In this document: positions 1 through 6,993 of the stretch, piece after piece | Layout of the letters: each line of letters opens with the position of its first letter | Position numbering within the stretch: the first letter of the stretch is position 1 | From: an uncultured Collinsella sp. | GTDB taxonomy: Bacteria; Actinomycetota; Coriobacteriia; Coriobacteriales; Coriobacteriaceae | Assembly (NCBI GenBank): GCA_958423535.1 | Contig: CATZRJ010000009.1 | Location: 1 to 46,982 of the forward strand | Reading direction: 5' to 3' | Length of the DNA: 46,982 bases | Notes under the pieces: generated by a model | The model's database searches: none | What the model saw: the letters and a program-made list of their open reading frames with translations, nothing else | What the model was told of the DNA's origin: nothing | Position numbers and translations under genes: made by a program

Positions 1-259
1 CCGGCTTGAGGTCAAAGTGCATGCCGAGTTCCTGCTGCGACATCTCGCCGCCGGGTTGCTTGGCCAGCAGGCAGATGATGGGCGCCTTGCCGGACACGCC
101 TCCGCCATGAAAATGCATGTAACGGCCGCAAAAGCCCAGGCCATTGAGGATGCGCTTGGCAAGCTTGTCTTCTGAGCTAACCGCTTCGGGTGCATCCGCC
201 GGCTGTGACGGGTCGCCGCCGGGCTCGTGCGAACAAAGGTTAAGAGGTTCATCGCACAT
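1..259 (-). CDS. MarR-type winged-helix regulator, N-terminal part (runs off the window)
   Basis: I translated this truncated frame by hand on the minus strand. It starts at ATG 259-257, about 12 nt downstream of an AAAGGAG-like ribosome binding site, and runs off the left edge after 86 codons. An acidic, Pro-rich lead of about 28 residues is followed by a helical stretch (DKLAKRILNGLGF) and then APIICLLAKQPGGEMSQQEL, the helix-turn-helix approach typical of MarR proteins (growth-limited helix, 'G-x-M/L-S-Q-x-E-L'). Such proteins bind palindromes as dimers and usually repress their own or adjacent genes. The recognition helix and wing lie outside the window, so ligand and target cannot be judged. 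A HxHGGG-like stretch before the HTH is unusual but unexplained. Confidence 0.6.
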   Translation of the reverse strand, partial: MCDEPLNLCSHEPGGDPSQPADAPEAVSSEDKLAKRILNGLGFCGRYMHFHGGGVSGKAPIICLLAKQPGGEMSQQELGMHFDLKP

Positions 260-280
260 GAATTAGTGTTGCTCCTTTCT

Positions 281-313
281 TTAGTTAGGTAGTGGAATTG
301 TTTTGTGCCTAAC
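281..313. promoter_or_regulatory. Possible operator upstream of the MarR-type gene
   Basis: GTTAGG (284-289) and CCTAAC (308-313) form a 6-bp inverted repeat 22 to 54 bp upstream of the marR-like start. MarR proteins commonly autoregulate from such sites. The spacing is wide for a MarR dimer, so this is only a candidate. Confidence 0.2.
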
Positions 314-360
314 CAATCTAGGAGCATGAGAAATGAATGTCAAGGTACCAAACTTATTAA

Positions 361-512
361 GTTACGGCGTTTTGCCAAACGCCGTAACCGCTCGACGCTG
401 CAAACGCTCCTAAGCGGCAATCTGGCGTTCAATCGTCGTGCATGGCCACAAGGCCTATGCCCTCCTCTTTCACGCCACCTTGCTCGCTTAGGAACGTTTT
501 CGCTGTCCGTCC
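361..512 (+). repeat. Structured dispersed element, copy 1 of 4
   Basis: Copy 1 of an element also found at 9022, 26581 and 42201. P1 is a perfect 12-bp hairpin (361-372/377-388, loop TGCC). It is followed by the conserved linker TCGACGCTG (392-400). The outer helix P2 pairs 402-416 with 485-499 (14 pairs, one C/A mismatch), continued by GCAA/TTGC (417-420/480-483) with a bulged T484. P3 is GGCGT/ACGCC (424-428/472-476). The apical hairpin P4 is GCAT-GGCC, loop ACAA, GGCC-T-ATGC (440-460). Unlike the other copies it does not follow a stop codon: it sits between the divergent marR-like and pyridoxal kinase genes. The rest of the 447-bp gap (260-706) holds the repeat at 553-590 and no credible gene. 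Confidence 0.8.
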
Positions 513-552
513 TCAACCTGTGATTCCGCCACGGTCCGTTTCGGTGCATGCA

Positions 553-590
553 ATCCCTTGGGGACGGAGGAAAAGGGATCATTTTCCGTA
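553..590. repeat. Short palindromic repeat of the GGGGACGGAGGAAAA type
   Basis: ATCCC (553-557) pairs with GGGAT (575-579), and CGGAGGAAAA is followed by ATTTTCCG, giving a small hairpin. A 28-bp stretch starting at 553 matches 13441-13468, inside the M20 dipeptidase gene, with three differences. It therefore belongs to a dispersed family. Confidence 0.55.
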
Positions 591-706
591 ACCTTTCCGC
601 AACAATTTACCCTTCGCGCTGCTCGACTCCGCTCACAACGTCCCCTGCGCTACACTTAGTCGCACTGTGGCGCTGCTGCGCCGTGCCCGAACCAAGGGAG
701 ACCCTC

Positions 707-1531
707 ATGAAGAACACTCAGCTGCTGCTGATCAACGATATGTGCGGCTACGGCAAGGTCGCGCTTTCCGCCATGCTGCCGGTGCTGTCGCACATGGGCT
801 ACCGCATCCACAACCTGCCGACGGCACTTGTGTCCGATACGCTCAACTATCCCAAGTTCTACATCCACGACACCACCGAGTACGTGCGCCAGAGCCTCGC
901 CATCTGGGAGGAGCTCGGCTTTGAGTTCGACGCCATCTCTACCGGCTTTATCGTGACCGAGGAAGAGACGCGCATCATTTCGGACTTCTGCCACCGTCGC
1001 GCGCAAAAGGGTACCAAGGTGTTCGTCGACCCCATCATGGGCGACAACGGCAAGCTCTACGCCGGCGTGCCCGAGTCCACGATCGGTCTCATGCGCAGCC
1101 TGCTCGAGTGCGCCGACTATGCGGTGCCAAACTACACCGAGGCGTGCCTGCTCACCGATACGCCCATTGCCGAGCAAATCACGCCCGATGAGGGCCGCAC
1201 TCTTGTGGATGCCGTGCGTGCCCTGGGCGCCAAGTCGGTGGTCATTACGAGCGCTGTGGTCGACGGTGCGAATGTCGTCATCGGTTACGACCATGTGGCG
1301 GGGGAGTACTTCACGATTCCCTTCGACCTGATCCCGGTCTATTTCCCGGGCACGGGCGACACGTTCTCGGCGGTGCTCGTCGGCCGCGTTATGGCAGGTT
1401 GGAGTCTGCAGCGCGCGACGTCCGATGCCATGCGCGTGGTGGCTGAGCTTATCGAGCGCAATGCCGACCAAGAGGATAAGTCGGCTGGCCTTCCCATCGA
1501 GGCCTGCCTGGACGTGATTGACCATGAGTAA
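707..1531 (+). CDS. Pyridoxal/pyridoxamine kinase (PdxY/PdxK-like, ribokinase fold)
   Basis: A 274-residue protein that should phosphorylate pyridoxal, pyridoxamine or pyridoxine in cytosolic B6 salvage. Visible ribokinase-fold marks are VDPIMGDNGKLY for phosphate and metal binding, PNYTEA, and the C-terminal anion-hole and catalytic-base motif FPGTGDTFSA (Asp near residue 218). The N-terminal LLINDMCGYGKVALSA matches the substrate-side strand and loop of PdxY-type enzymes. I placed the start at ATG 707 because AAGGGAG (694-700) is 6 nt upstream; the frame stays open to 548 but that stretch is repeat-derived. The stop overlaps the next gene by 8 nt (ATGAGTAA), so the two are probably translationally coupled. 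Length is normal for the family. Confidence 0.88.
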   Translation: MKNTQLLLINDMCGYGKVALSAMLPVLSHMGYRIHNLPTALVSDTLNYPKFYIHDTTEYVRQSLAIWEELGFEFDAISTGFIVTEEETRIISDFCHRRAQKGTKVFVDPIMGDNGKLYAGVPESTIGLMRSLLECADYAVPNYTEACLLTDTPIAEQITPDEGRTLVDAVRALGAKSVVITSAVVDGANVVIGYDHVAGEYFTIPFDLIPVYFPGTGDTFSAVLVGRVMAGWSLQRATSDAMRVVAELIERNADQEDKSAGLPIEACLDVIDHE

Positions 1532-1853
1532 TGCTGGCGAGGGCGGCGCCAAGCCTGCGGGCGGGGGCAAGCCGCTCGGCGCGCCGCGTGGCAAGCGTCC
1601 GCGTATCCGCGTGAGCTGCGTGGACCAGCTGGGTGCGTGCCGCTGCCACCATGGTCACAAACCGGGCGACGTCTTCGACTTTGACCGCGACCGCGGCAAG
1701 ATGTGTGCCATGGCCTGCCATGTGGGCTTTCCCTATATCGATATCCTGCGCTATGGCGGAACCGTGCCTGGCAACGAGCCTGGTACGGCAAAGTTCTGCT
1801 GCCCCGAGGTCGATACGCTGAACGTCTGGCTTGCCGAGATCGTTGACGAGTAG
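1524..1853 (+). CDS. TIGR04076-family Cys-rich protein
   Basis: A 109-residue protein with a basic, Gly/Pro-rich lead of about 30 residues and a compact Cys-rich domain. The order of motifs is SCVDQLGACRCHHGHKPGD, then MCAMACHVGFPYID, then FCCPEVDTLNVWL. This matches the small TIGR04076 family, whose function is unknown. The spaced Cys and His residues suggest metal binding or a structural zinc site, but this is inference. ATG 1524 is preferred over an upstream TTG at 1518. It overlaps the kinase gene by 8 nt and lies directly upstream of a hairpin terminator, so the two genes form a complete small transcription unit. Confidence 0.7.
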   Translation: MSNAGEGGAKPAGGGKPLGAPRGKRPRIRVSCVDQLGACRCHHGHKPGDVFDFDRDRGKMCAMACHVGFPYIDILRYGGTVPGNEPGTAKFCCPEVDTLNVWLAEIVDE

Positions 1854-1861
1854 TCGAGCGC

Positions 1862-1919
1862 AATGTGGCAAAGGGACAGCCCCTTTGTCACATTCGCCGG
1901 GGCTGCCCCTTCTTTTTGC
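1862..1919 (+). terminator. Palindromic repeat and likely terminator
   Basis: AATGTGGCAAAGGG and CCCTTTGTCACATT flank a short centre (1862-1894), followed by GGGGCTGCCCC and a T-rich run (CTTCTTTTT). The palindrome belongs to the same family as 3411-3441 and 6941-6975. It follows the kinase/TIGR04076 unit and probably terminates it. Confidence 0.6.
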
Positions 1920-1936
1920 TTATAATCCTAAATCTC

Positions 1937-2017
1937 TGCATTTCATCCGATTTTAGGTTCTAAAAATCCTACATTTCATCGATAATTAAGCGCATAAAAC
2001 TTTGCATTTCATTTGAT
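1937..2017 (+). promoter_or_regulatory. Three direct repeats with exact 33-bp period upstream of ATPase gene
   Basis: CATTTCAT begins at 1939, 1972 and 2005, exactly 33 bp apart, and each copy is followed by a GAT trinucleotide (CATCCGAT, CATCGAT, CATTTGAT). The DNA is AT-rich compared with its surroundings and ends just before the ribosome binding site of the ATPase gene. The other AAA/DUF4143 gene of the window also has a 33-bp-period array (5450-5544) with the same ATTTC(A/G)T core. An operator read by a helical-phase-sensitive protein is the simplest reading. Confidence 0.65.
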
Positions 2018-2036
2018 GACACTGAGGGGAGAGCCT

Positions 2037-3398
2037 ATGCTGCGCAGGAAAATAGCGGCAGAGCTGGAGCGTTGGCTGAAGTCTGCCGAGCAAAAGGCCT
2101 TATTCATCACGGGTTCTCGCCAGATCGGCAAAAGCTATTCGATTCGCGCATTTGGCAAAGCCAGCCATGCAACCTACATCGAGCTTAACCTCATGGAAAA
2201 TCGCCAGGCAAAAGATGCTCTTCTCGAGGCGCGGGATGCCGATGATTTCATCAGCAGGGTGACGCTTCTTTCGGGAAAGTCGATTGCACCAGGCAAAACG
2301 CTCGTGTTTATCGATGAGGTCCAAGAGGCCCCCGACATCATGACGATGGCAAAGTTCCTTGTTGAGGACGGGAGGTGCCGCTGGGCGTTTTCGGGGTCAA
2401 TGCTCGGGACCCAGTTCAAGGGCGTCAGGTCCTATCCCGTGGGGTATGTCCACGAGCTTAGGATGTTCCCGCTCGATTTTGAGGAGTTTTGCTGGGCAAC
2501 CGGGGTGAGCGAGGGGGCTCGCCAAACGATACGTGACGCGTGTATCAGCGAGAGGCCCATTCCTGATTACATTCATGACGCGATGATGGCAAACTTCAGG
2601 ACCTATACCGTTGTCGGCGGAATGCCGGAGGTCGTGCAGCGTTTCCTTGACACGCAGGGCGACCTTGCCTCTGTTCGTCAGCTACAGTCAGAGCTCAACG
2701 AACAGTACCGGCGGGATATCTCCAAGTATGCAAGCGGGCGAGCCCTGCAGGTGCAGAGCATCTACGATCAGCTCCCTATTATGCTCGAGGGCGAACACAA
2801 GCGTTTCGTGCTCAATTCCATTGACCCCAAGGCGCATTATGAGAAGTACCAGCGAGATTTTGTCTGGCTTGTCGATGCCGGCGTTGCTCTCAAAGCCGAT
2901 ATCGTAACCGAGCCAAAGTCGCCCCTGCTCAAGACGGCACGGCCATCGCAGTTCAAGCTATACCAATCGGATACGGGCATGTTGATGGCGCGCTACCCCG
3001 TTGGAGTCGCCCAAGCGGCGTATCTTGATAGCAAGGAGCCCAATCTGGGCGGCATTTACGAAAACGTGGTGGCCCAGCAGCTGGCTGCCCAAAATCGCCA
3101 GCTTTACTACTATCAGACAAAAAAGCGCGGTGAAGTGGACTTTGTGGTCGACGGACCGGATGGGACGGCTGTTCCGATCGAGGTTAAATCGGGCTCCTAT
3201 TACCACGCGCACGCTGCGCTCGGTCATGTGCTTGATACGGCTGAATATGGCGTAAGGCTCGGGATTGTTTTTTCGAGAGGCAACGTTGAGCGCAACGGAG
3301 CGGTTCTCTATTTGCCGCTATATGCGACCTGGGCCCTTTCGGATGTTTTGGGCGACTCCTGCGCCGAGGGGATAAAGCTGGAGGTCAAGCCGGTCTAG
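2037..3398 (+). CDS. AAA family ATPase with DUF4143 domain
   Basis: A 453-residue protein of the AAA_14 plus DUF4143 family. Walker A is GSRQIGKS (residues 26-33) and Walker B is LVFIDEVQE. The middle region carries FPLDFEEFCWA and VVGGMPEVVQ, which recur in this family. The C-terminus shows a PD-(D/E)XK-like core, GEVDFVV then PIEVKSG (about residues 365-387). ATP hydrolysis is expected; the biological role of the family is not established, although it is often found in accessory regions and near toxin-antitoxin or defence genes. I chose ATG 2037 because GAGGGGAGAG lies about 6 nt upstream; TTG 2013 and ATG 2016 are also in frame but fall in the repeat array. It is monocistronic, with a palindrome at its 3' end. 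Confidence 0.85.
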   Translation: MLRRKIAAELERWLKSAEQKALFITGSRQIGKSYSIRAFGKASHATYIELNLMENRQAKDALLEARDADDFISRVTLLSGKSIAPGKTLVFIDEVQEAPDIMTMAKFLVEDGRCRWAFSGSMLGTQFKGVRSYPVGYVHELRMFPLDFEEFCWATGVSEGARQTIRDACISERPIPDYIHDAMMANFRTYTVVGGMPEVVQRFLDTQGDLASVRQLQSELNEQYRRDISKYASGRALQVQSIYDQLPIMLEGEHKRFVLNSIDPKAHYEKYQRDFVWLVDAGVALKADIVTEPKSPLLKTARPSQFKLYQSDTGMLMARYPVGVAQAAYLDSKEPNLGGIYENVVAQQLAAQNRQLYYYQTKKRGEVDFVVDGPDGTAVPIEVKSGSYYHAHAALGHVLDTAEYGVRLGIVFSRGNVERNGAVLYLPLYATWALSDVLGDSCAEGIKLEVKPV

Positions 3399-3410
3399 GG
3401 CCAGTCCCGG

Positions 3411-3441
3411 ATGTGACAAAGGGACAGTCCCTTTGTCACAT
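3411..3441. repeat. 31-bp palindrome, TGTGACAAAGGGAC family
   Basis: The 15-nt arm ATGTGACAAAGGGAC (3411-3425) and its exact complement (3427-3441) flank a single A. It is the cleanest copy of a family also seen at 1862 and 6941, with degenerate copies at 13694 and 25292. As RNA it would be an extreme hairpin; no T-run follows. Confidence 0.75.
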
Positions 3442-3445
3442 TCAT

Positions 3446-3541
3446 GAGTGTGGATTTTCTCCCACCGAGATAACGAGCGTGGATTTTCTCCCGTTTAGAG
3501 CGCACTCGAACGCTCAAAGTGGGAGAAAATCCACGCTCGTT
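3446..3541. repeat. Long inverted repeat with an extra direct copy
   Basis: The 21-nt sequence beginning AACGAGCGTGGATTTTCTCCC-type (3472-3492) has an exact inverted copy at 3521-3541, with a 28-nt loop that contains smaller pairings (GAGCG/CGCTC). A third, direct partial copy (GAGTGTGGATTTTCTCCC) lies at 3446-3463. It sits between convergent genes and may act as a bidirectional terminator or a MITE-like remnant. Confidence 0.75.
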
Positions 3542-3584
3542 TTATGCCGATGGCGTGGCCCGTGTGCCCGCGCCGCCCGAGCGC

Positions 3585-4031
3585 CTACAGCTGCTCGAGC
3601 ATGGCGGTGCAACCGGCGAGTACATCGCGGTAGGTGGCGTCGAAATTGCCGGTGTACCAGGGGTCGGCCACGTCGCCGGGGCGATCGGTCCAATCGAGCA
3701 GGCGCGAGATCTTGCCATCGGGGTCCTTCCCAAAAATTCGGTACAGGGCGCGGGCGTTCTCGTCGTCCATATAGACAATGTGGTCCCAGTCGCCATACTC
3801 CGCGCGACGTACCTGACGTGCGCGATGTGCGACGACGGGAATCCCGACCTCGCGTAGCTTGGCAACGGTACTGTGGTGTGGCGGGTTGCCGATCTCCTCG
3901 GTCGAGGTCGCCGCGGAATCGATGGCAAACTCCGCCTCGCGCCCAGCGCGGCGCACGAGCTCGGTAAACACCGACTCGGCCATCGTCGAGCGGCAGATGT
4001 TTCCATAGCAGATAAAAAGAATGCGTTGCAT
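3585..4031 (-). CDS. Low-molecular-weight protein tyrosine phosphatase
   Basis: A 148-residue protein with the family's P-loop C8-YGNIC-R14-S15 near the N-terminus and the general-acid motif DPWY at 123-126. These residues give cysteine-dependent phosphate monoester hydrolysis on phosphotyrosine, possibly also phosphoarginine, in the cytosol. The start at 4031 has AGAAAGGAAG upstream at good spacing. It lies 33 nt downstream of the second AAA/DUF4143 ATPase on the same strand, so the two are probably co-transcribed. No tyrosine kinase is nearby, so the substrate cannot be inferred. Length is typical. Confidence 0.92.
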   Translation of the reverse strand: MQRILFICYGNICRSTMAESVFTELVRRAGREAEFAIDSAATSTEEIGNPPHHSTVAKLREVGIPVVAHRARQVRRAEYGDWDHIVYMDDENARALYRIFGKDPDGKISRLLDWTDRPGDVADPWYTGNFDATYRDVLAGCTAMLEQL

Positions 4032-4064
4032 GAGCGGCTTCCTTTCTAGGCGGTCGCGCAGGGC

Positions 4065-5435
4065 TTACAGACTGCTCTTGAGGCAGTTTGCTCCAATAAA
4101 GCCCGCTGCGTACAAGGGGAGGTGGCGCAGCTCGCGCCCGTCATCGGTTTCGCTGCGGGAAAAATTGTTCTCGGACAAAATGTAGGCATATGGCGATCGG
4201 GCTTTGTCCATAAACGACCCGAGGGTTCTCGCGCGCACGTTACGTGCGGACTTTACTTCGACGGGCACAATTTCCATACGGTCGGTCTGAAGTAAAAAAT
4301 CGAGCTCGCCGGTCGTCTTCCAAGACGACGGCGGCACCCAGTAATACGTCTGCAAGCTATTGCCCGAAAATGCTTGCATGACCGAGTTTTCCGCCAGGGC
4401 GCCTCGGAAGTCGGAAGATAGCGCTATGGCGGAATCCTCTTTGAGGTCGAGCCAGAGCCGCGGGTTGATGCCGAGTTTGTAGAACATGAGGCCGGTATCG
4501 AGAAGATAGACCTTAAAGAAACTTCCATCTTCGTCGTCGAAGGGAACGAGGGGAGGCTCGATGCCTTCGGTCAGGTTGTTGACCGATATGATGCCGGCGC
4601 CTTCGAGCCAGTCGAGCGGCTCGATAAGCTTGGCGCGACGGCCTCCACGTTCGACCTCGGAGTACTTGAATTTTTTTGTGGACGATCTCAGCAGCTGGGA
4701 CGGAATGGAGCGCCAGACCTTGCGCGCCGCCACGCCGCTGATCCCGTTTTCGGGGTCGGTCATATCGGCGGTATAGGTCTCGTCGATTTCGCGCTGCTCG
4801 ACGCGCGCATCCTCGATGGATAACGTCTTGCGATATGCGTTGACGGCGGCGGGCATGCCGCCCACGATCTGGTATCGATGAAACAGGCTGAGCGCGGCTT
4901 GGTGCGCGGCGTAGGTCTCGAGCGTGCCGGCGTGGGTACGAATGGCATTGGCCATCTGCTCCTCGTCGAGCGCCCAGAGAAACTCCTCGAACGACATAGG
5001 ATGCATGGTCTCTTGACGAACGCCGCTGGGAAAAGGCAACTTGCGCTTGCGCGTGGCGACGCCGAGCTGACTGCCGGTCGCGCATATGCGCCAGCCCGAA
5101 CCCGAAAAAAAGCGAAGCGAGTTGAGCGCCCGTTCGCAGAGCTGCACCTCGTCAAACAGGATGAAGGCGGTTTCTTTGCGAATGGGGGTGCGTTTATAGT
5201 CTGAGATTCGCGCCACGATGGCGTCAACGTCGTCGGTGGGACAGTCGAACAGCGGAGCGATCAGCTCAAGATCGGTCTGAAAGTCGAGTTTGACAAACGC
5301 ATCGCCGGCGATTCGTCTGCCGATTTCCTCGGCAACGTACGTTTTGCCTACGCGTCGCGCACCACGGATGAGGAGGGGGCGCGACGCGTCCTTTGTCGCC
5401 CATGATTCGATAACGGATTCGATTGATCTGCGCAT
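4065..5435 (-). CDS. AAA family ATPase with DUF4143 domain (second paralogue)
   Basis: A 456-residue protein of the same family as the gene at 2037 but only distantly similar. Walker A is GARRVGKT (residues 25-32), Walker B is FILFDEVQ, and MSFEEFLWAL and IVGGMPAAVN mark the middle region. The C-terminal PD-(D/E)XK-like core is GELDFLL (about 376) followed by VPVEVKSAR. The start at 5435 has AAGGCGG upstream. Upstream DNA carries palindromic repeats spaced by 33 bp (5450-5544), as for the other paralogue. The phosphatase gene follows after 33 nt. Function of the family is unknown; an ATP-dependent nuclease-like or regulatory role is inference. Confidence 0.85.
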   Translation of the reverse strand: MRRSIESVIESWATKDASRPLLIRGARRVGKTYVAEEIGRRIAGDAFVKLDFQTDLELIAPLFDCPTDDVDAIVARISDYKRTPIRKETAFILFDEVQLCERALNSLRFFSGSGWRICATGSQLGVATRKRKLPFPSGVRQETMHPMSFEEFLWALDEEQMANAIRTHAGTLETYAAHQAALSLFHRYQIVGGMPAAVNAYRKTLSIEDARVEQREIDETYTADMTDPENGISGVAARKVWRSIPSQLLRSSTKKFKYSEVERGGRRAKLIEPLDWLEGAGIISVNNLTEGIEPPLVPFDDEDGSFFKVYLLDTGLMFYKLGINPRLWLDLKEDSAIALSSDFRGALAENSVMQAFSGNSLQTYYWVPPSSWKTTGELDFLLQTDRMEIVPVEVKSARNVRARTLGSFMDKARSPYAYILSENNFSRSETDDGRELRHLPLYAAGFIGANCLKSSL

Positions 5436-5449
5436 GGGGCCGCCTTTCC

Positions 5450-5544
5450 AATTTCGTGTACTTCAGATACATAGTTTAGTACGATTTCATGTACTTGGAA
5501 TACACGAAATAGTAGAAAAGTGTGTATCTGAAGTACACGAAATT
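5450..5544 (-). promoter_or_regulatory. Palindromic array with 33-bp period upstream of second ATPase gene
   Basis: ATTTC(G/A)TGTACTT begins at 5451 and 5484, and TACACGAAAT begins at 5501 and 5534; both spacings are exactly 33 bp. The outer arms 5450-5471 and 5523-5544 are a perfect 22-bp inverted repeat, and 5484-5510 is itself an imperfect palindrome. The array ends 15 nt from the ATPase start codon, so occupancy would affect transcription or translation initiation. Confidence 0.7.
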
Positions 5545-5630
5545 GCACTGCTGGAGCTTGCAGGCGGATAAACACTACTCGTATGGGACGGTTTTCACCG
5601 GTTGCTCGCCACCTTGGGCTATGTTCGCCC

Positions 5631-6884
5631 CTATGCCTGCATCCGGGGCTGTGCTGATTGACGACGGCGCTCCCAGCGAGCCAACTTAATCGTCACCAGC
5701 GTGAGCGCCCAGGCCACAAGCGAGAACACGGCACCGACCGCGCCTACATATGCAATGCCAACGCTGCTTACCACGGCGCCGCCCACTGCGGTGCCAAACG
5801 AGATGCCGACGTTAAACGCCATGGGCTCAACCGAACTTGCGAGTACCATCGACTTGGGATGGCGGCTGCGTGCCACGTCCATAAAGTGCGTGATGCACGA
5901 CACCGAGAACAGGTACATGAGCAGCGCCAGGCTAAAGACAAAGACCAGCGCGAGCGGCATGGTGCCGCCCACAGCAAACAGTCCGAGTAACGCTGCAGCC
6001 TGCAGCACAAACGTCACGAGTAGCGCCTTCATGCCAAAGCGCGCATCGATCCATCCGCCCAGGATGTTCGAGATCAGGCAGAACACGCCGTAGGCCATGA
6101 GCGTGGTACTGGCTTCGACCGTGCCCATGCCCAGCACCTGCTCAAGATAAGGCGTCACGTAGCCGTAGAAAACGTAGACCGACCCCACGCCAAACAAAAA
6201 GATGAGCATGCCGGTGATGATGCTCGGCTCGCGTAGCAGACCCGCCTGCTCGCGAAAAGTGGCGGGCTCGTCGGTTTGCCCAGCGCGCGGCATAAACGCC
6301 ACGAGCGCTCCGCAGATCAGAACGGCAAAGGCCAGCGTGCCGTACATGGCCACGTGCCAATCGAGCGTGTCGGCCACAAACTTGCCGATCGAAGTGACAA
6401 AGACCATTGCCACGGAAAACGCACCATATACCACCGAGATGGCAAGCGAAGTTTGCTGCGGAGACAGAAGCTCGGGGATGTACGTCACGCCCACGGCGAG
6501 CAGTGCGCCCGAGACGGAGCCCAGGATGATGCGCGAGATGAACAGCACCTGGAAGTTGGGCGCCAACGCCATGACCAGGTTGCCGAGCACAAAGACGATG
6601 CTATAGTACACGAGCAGTTGGTAACGACGGAAGCGCCCCGTGCTGAGCGCGAGCACCGGCGTCGCGATAGCGTAGATCAGTGCGAACACGCTGATGAGCT
6701 GGCCCGCGGTGGCAAGCGAGATGCCGAGCTCCGTCGCCAGGTCGCTCTCGATGCCGATGACCACGAACTCCGAGCAGCCGAGCGAAAAGCCTAACAACAC
6801 GAGCAGCGCCAGGCAGAGCTTGGTGCGTGCGGGGGAGAGCGCGGCGGCAGTTGACTTACTTTTTGGCGTGGTTGCGGCGGTCAA
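5631..6884 (-). CDS. MFS efflux transporter (AraJ-like, 12 membrane segments)
   Basis: A major facilitator of about 417 residues with roughly 12 hydrophobic segments. The first half has the usual G-R-x-R-R motif after helix 2 (STGRFRRYQLL) and ISRIILGSVSGALLAVG in helix 5. It resembles sugar-efflux and drug-efflux permeases of the AraJ/YdhP type, exporting an unknown small molecule by proton antiport. The frame is open to an ATG at 6971, but that ATG lies in the palindromic repeat 6941-6975. TTG 6884 has GGAG 8 nt upstream and directly precedes a normal short cytosolic N-terminus, so I use it. No regulator adjoins it, and the 33-bp array downstream belongs to the next gene. Confidence 0.82.
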   Translation of the reverse strand: MTAATTPKSKSTAAALSPARTKLCLALLVLLGFSLGCSEFVVIGIESDLATELGISLATAGQLISVFALIYAIATPVLALSTGRFRRYQLLVYYSIVFVLGNLVMALAPNFQVLFISRIILGSVSGALLAVGVTYIPELLSPQQTSLAISVVYGAFSVAMVFVTSIGKFVADTLDWHVAMYGTLAFAVLICGALVAFMPRAGQTDEPATFREQAGLLREPSIITGMLIFLFGVGSVYVFYGYVTPYLEQVLGMGTVEASTTLMAYGVFCLISNILGGWIDARFGMKALLVTFVLQAAALLGLFAVGGTMPLALVFVFSLALLMYLFSVSCITHFMDVARSRHPKSMVLASSVEPMAFNVGISFGTAVGGAVVSSVGIAYVGAVGAVFSLVAWALTLVTIKLARWERRRQSAQPRMQA

Positions 6885-6940
6885 GGTTGTCACTCCAATG
6901 TCGCATGAATAAGCGGGATTCAATCCCTGCAACTCTAACA

Positions 6941-6975
6941 GAATGTGACAAAGGGACAGTCTCTTTGTCACATTC
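6941..6975. repeat. 35-bp palindrome, TGTGACAAAGGGAC family
   Basis: Arms of 17 nt (6941-6957 and 6959-6975) are complementary with one G-T pair around a single central A. It belongs to the family of 3411-3441 and lies upstream of the MFS gene. Confidence 0.7.
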
Positions 6976-6993
6976 GCGGCGTGGCTGCCGCCT

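Noticed and set aside
305..582. Small frames on both strands between the marR-like and kinase genes
   Set aside because: They lie across the structured element copy 1 and have no ribosome binding site; the sequence is explained by RNA-like pairing.
5450..5544. CRISPR array
   Set aside because: The units are half-palindromes with a 33-bp step and only two or three copies, no spacers of even length and no cas genes.
6884..6971. N-terminal extension of the MFS protein to ATG 6971
   Set aside because: The extra 29 codons run through a palindromic repeat and lack a ribosome binding site; TTG 6884 has one.
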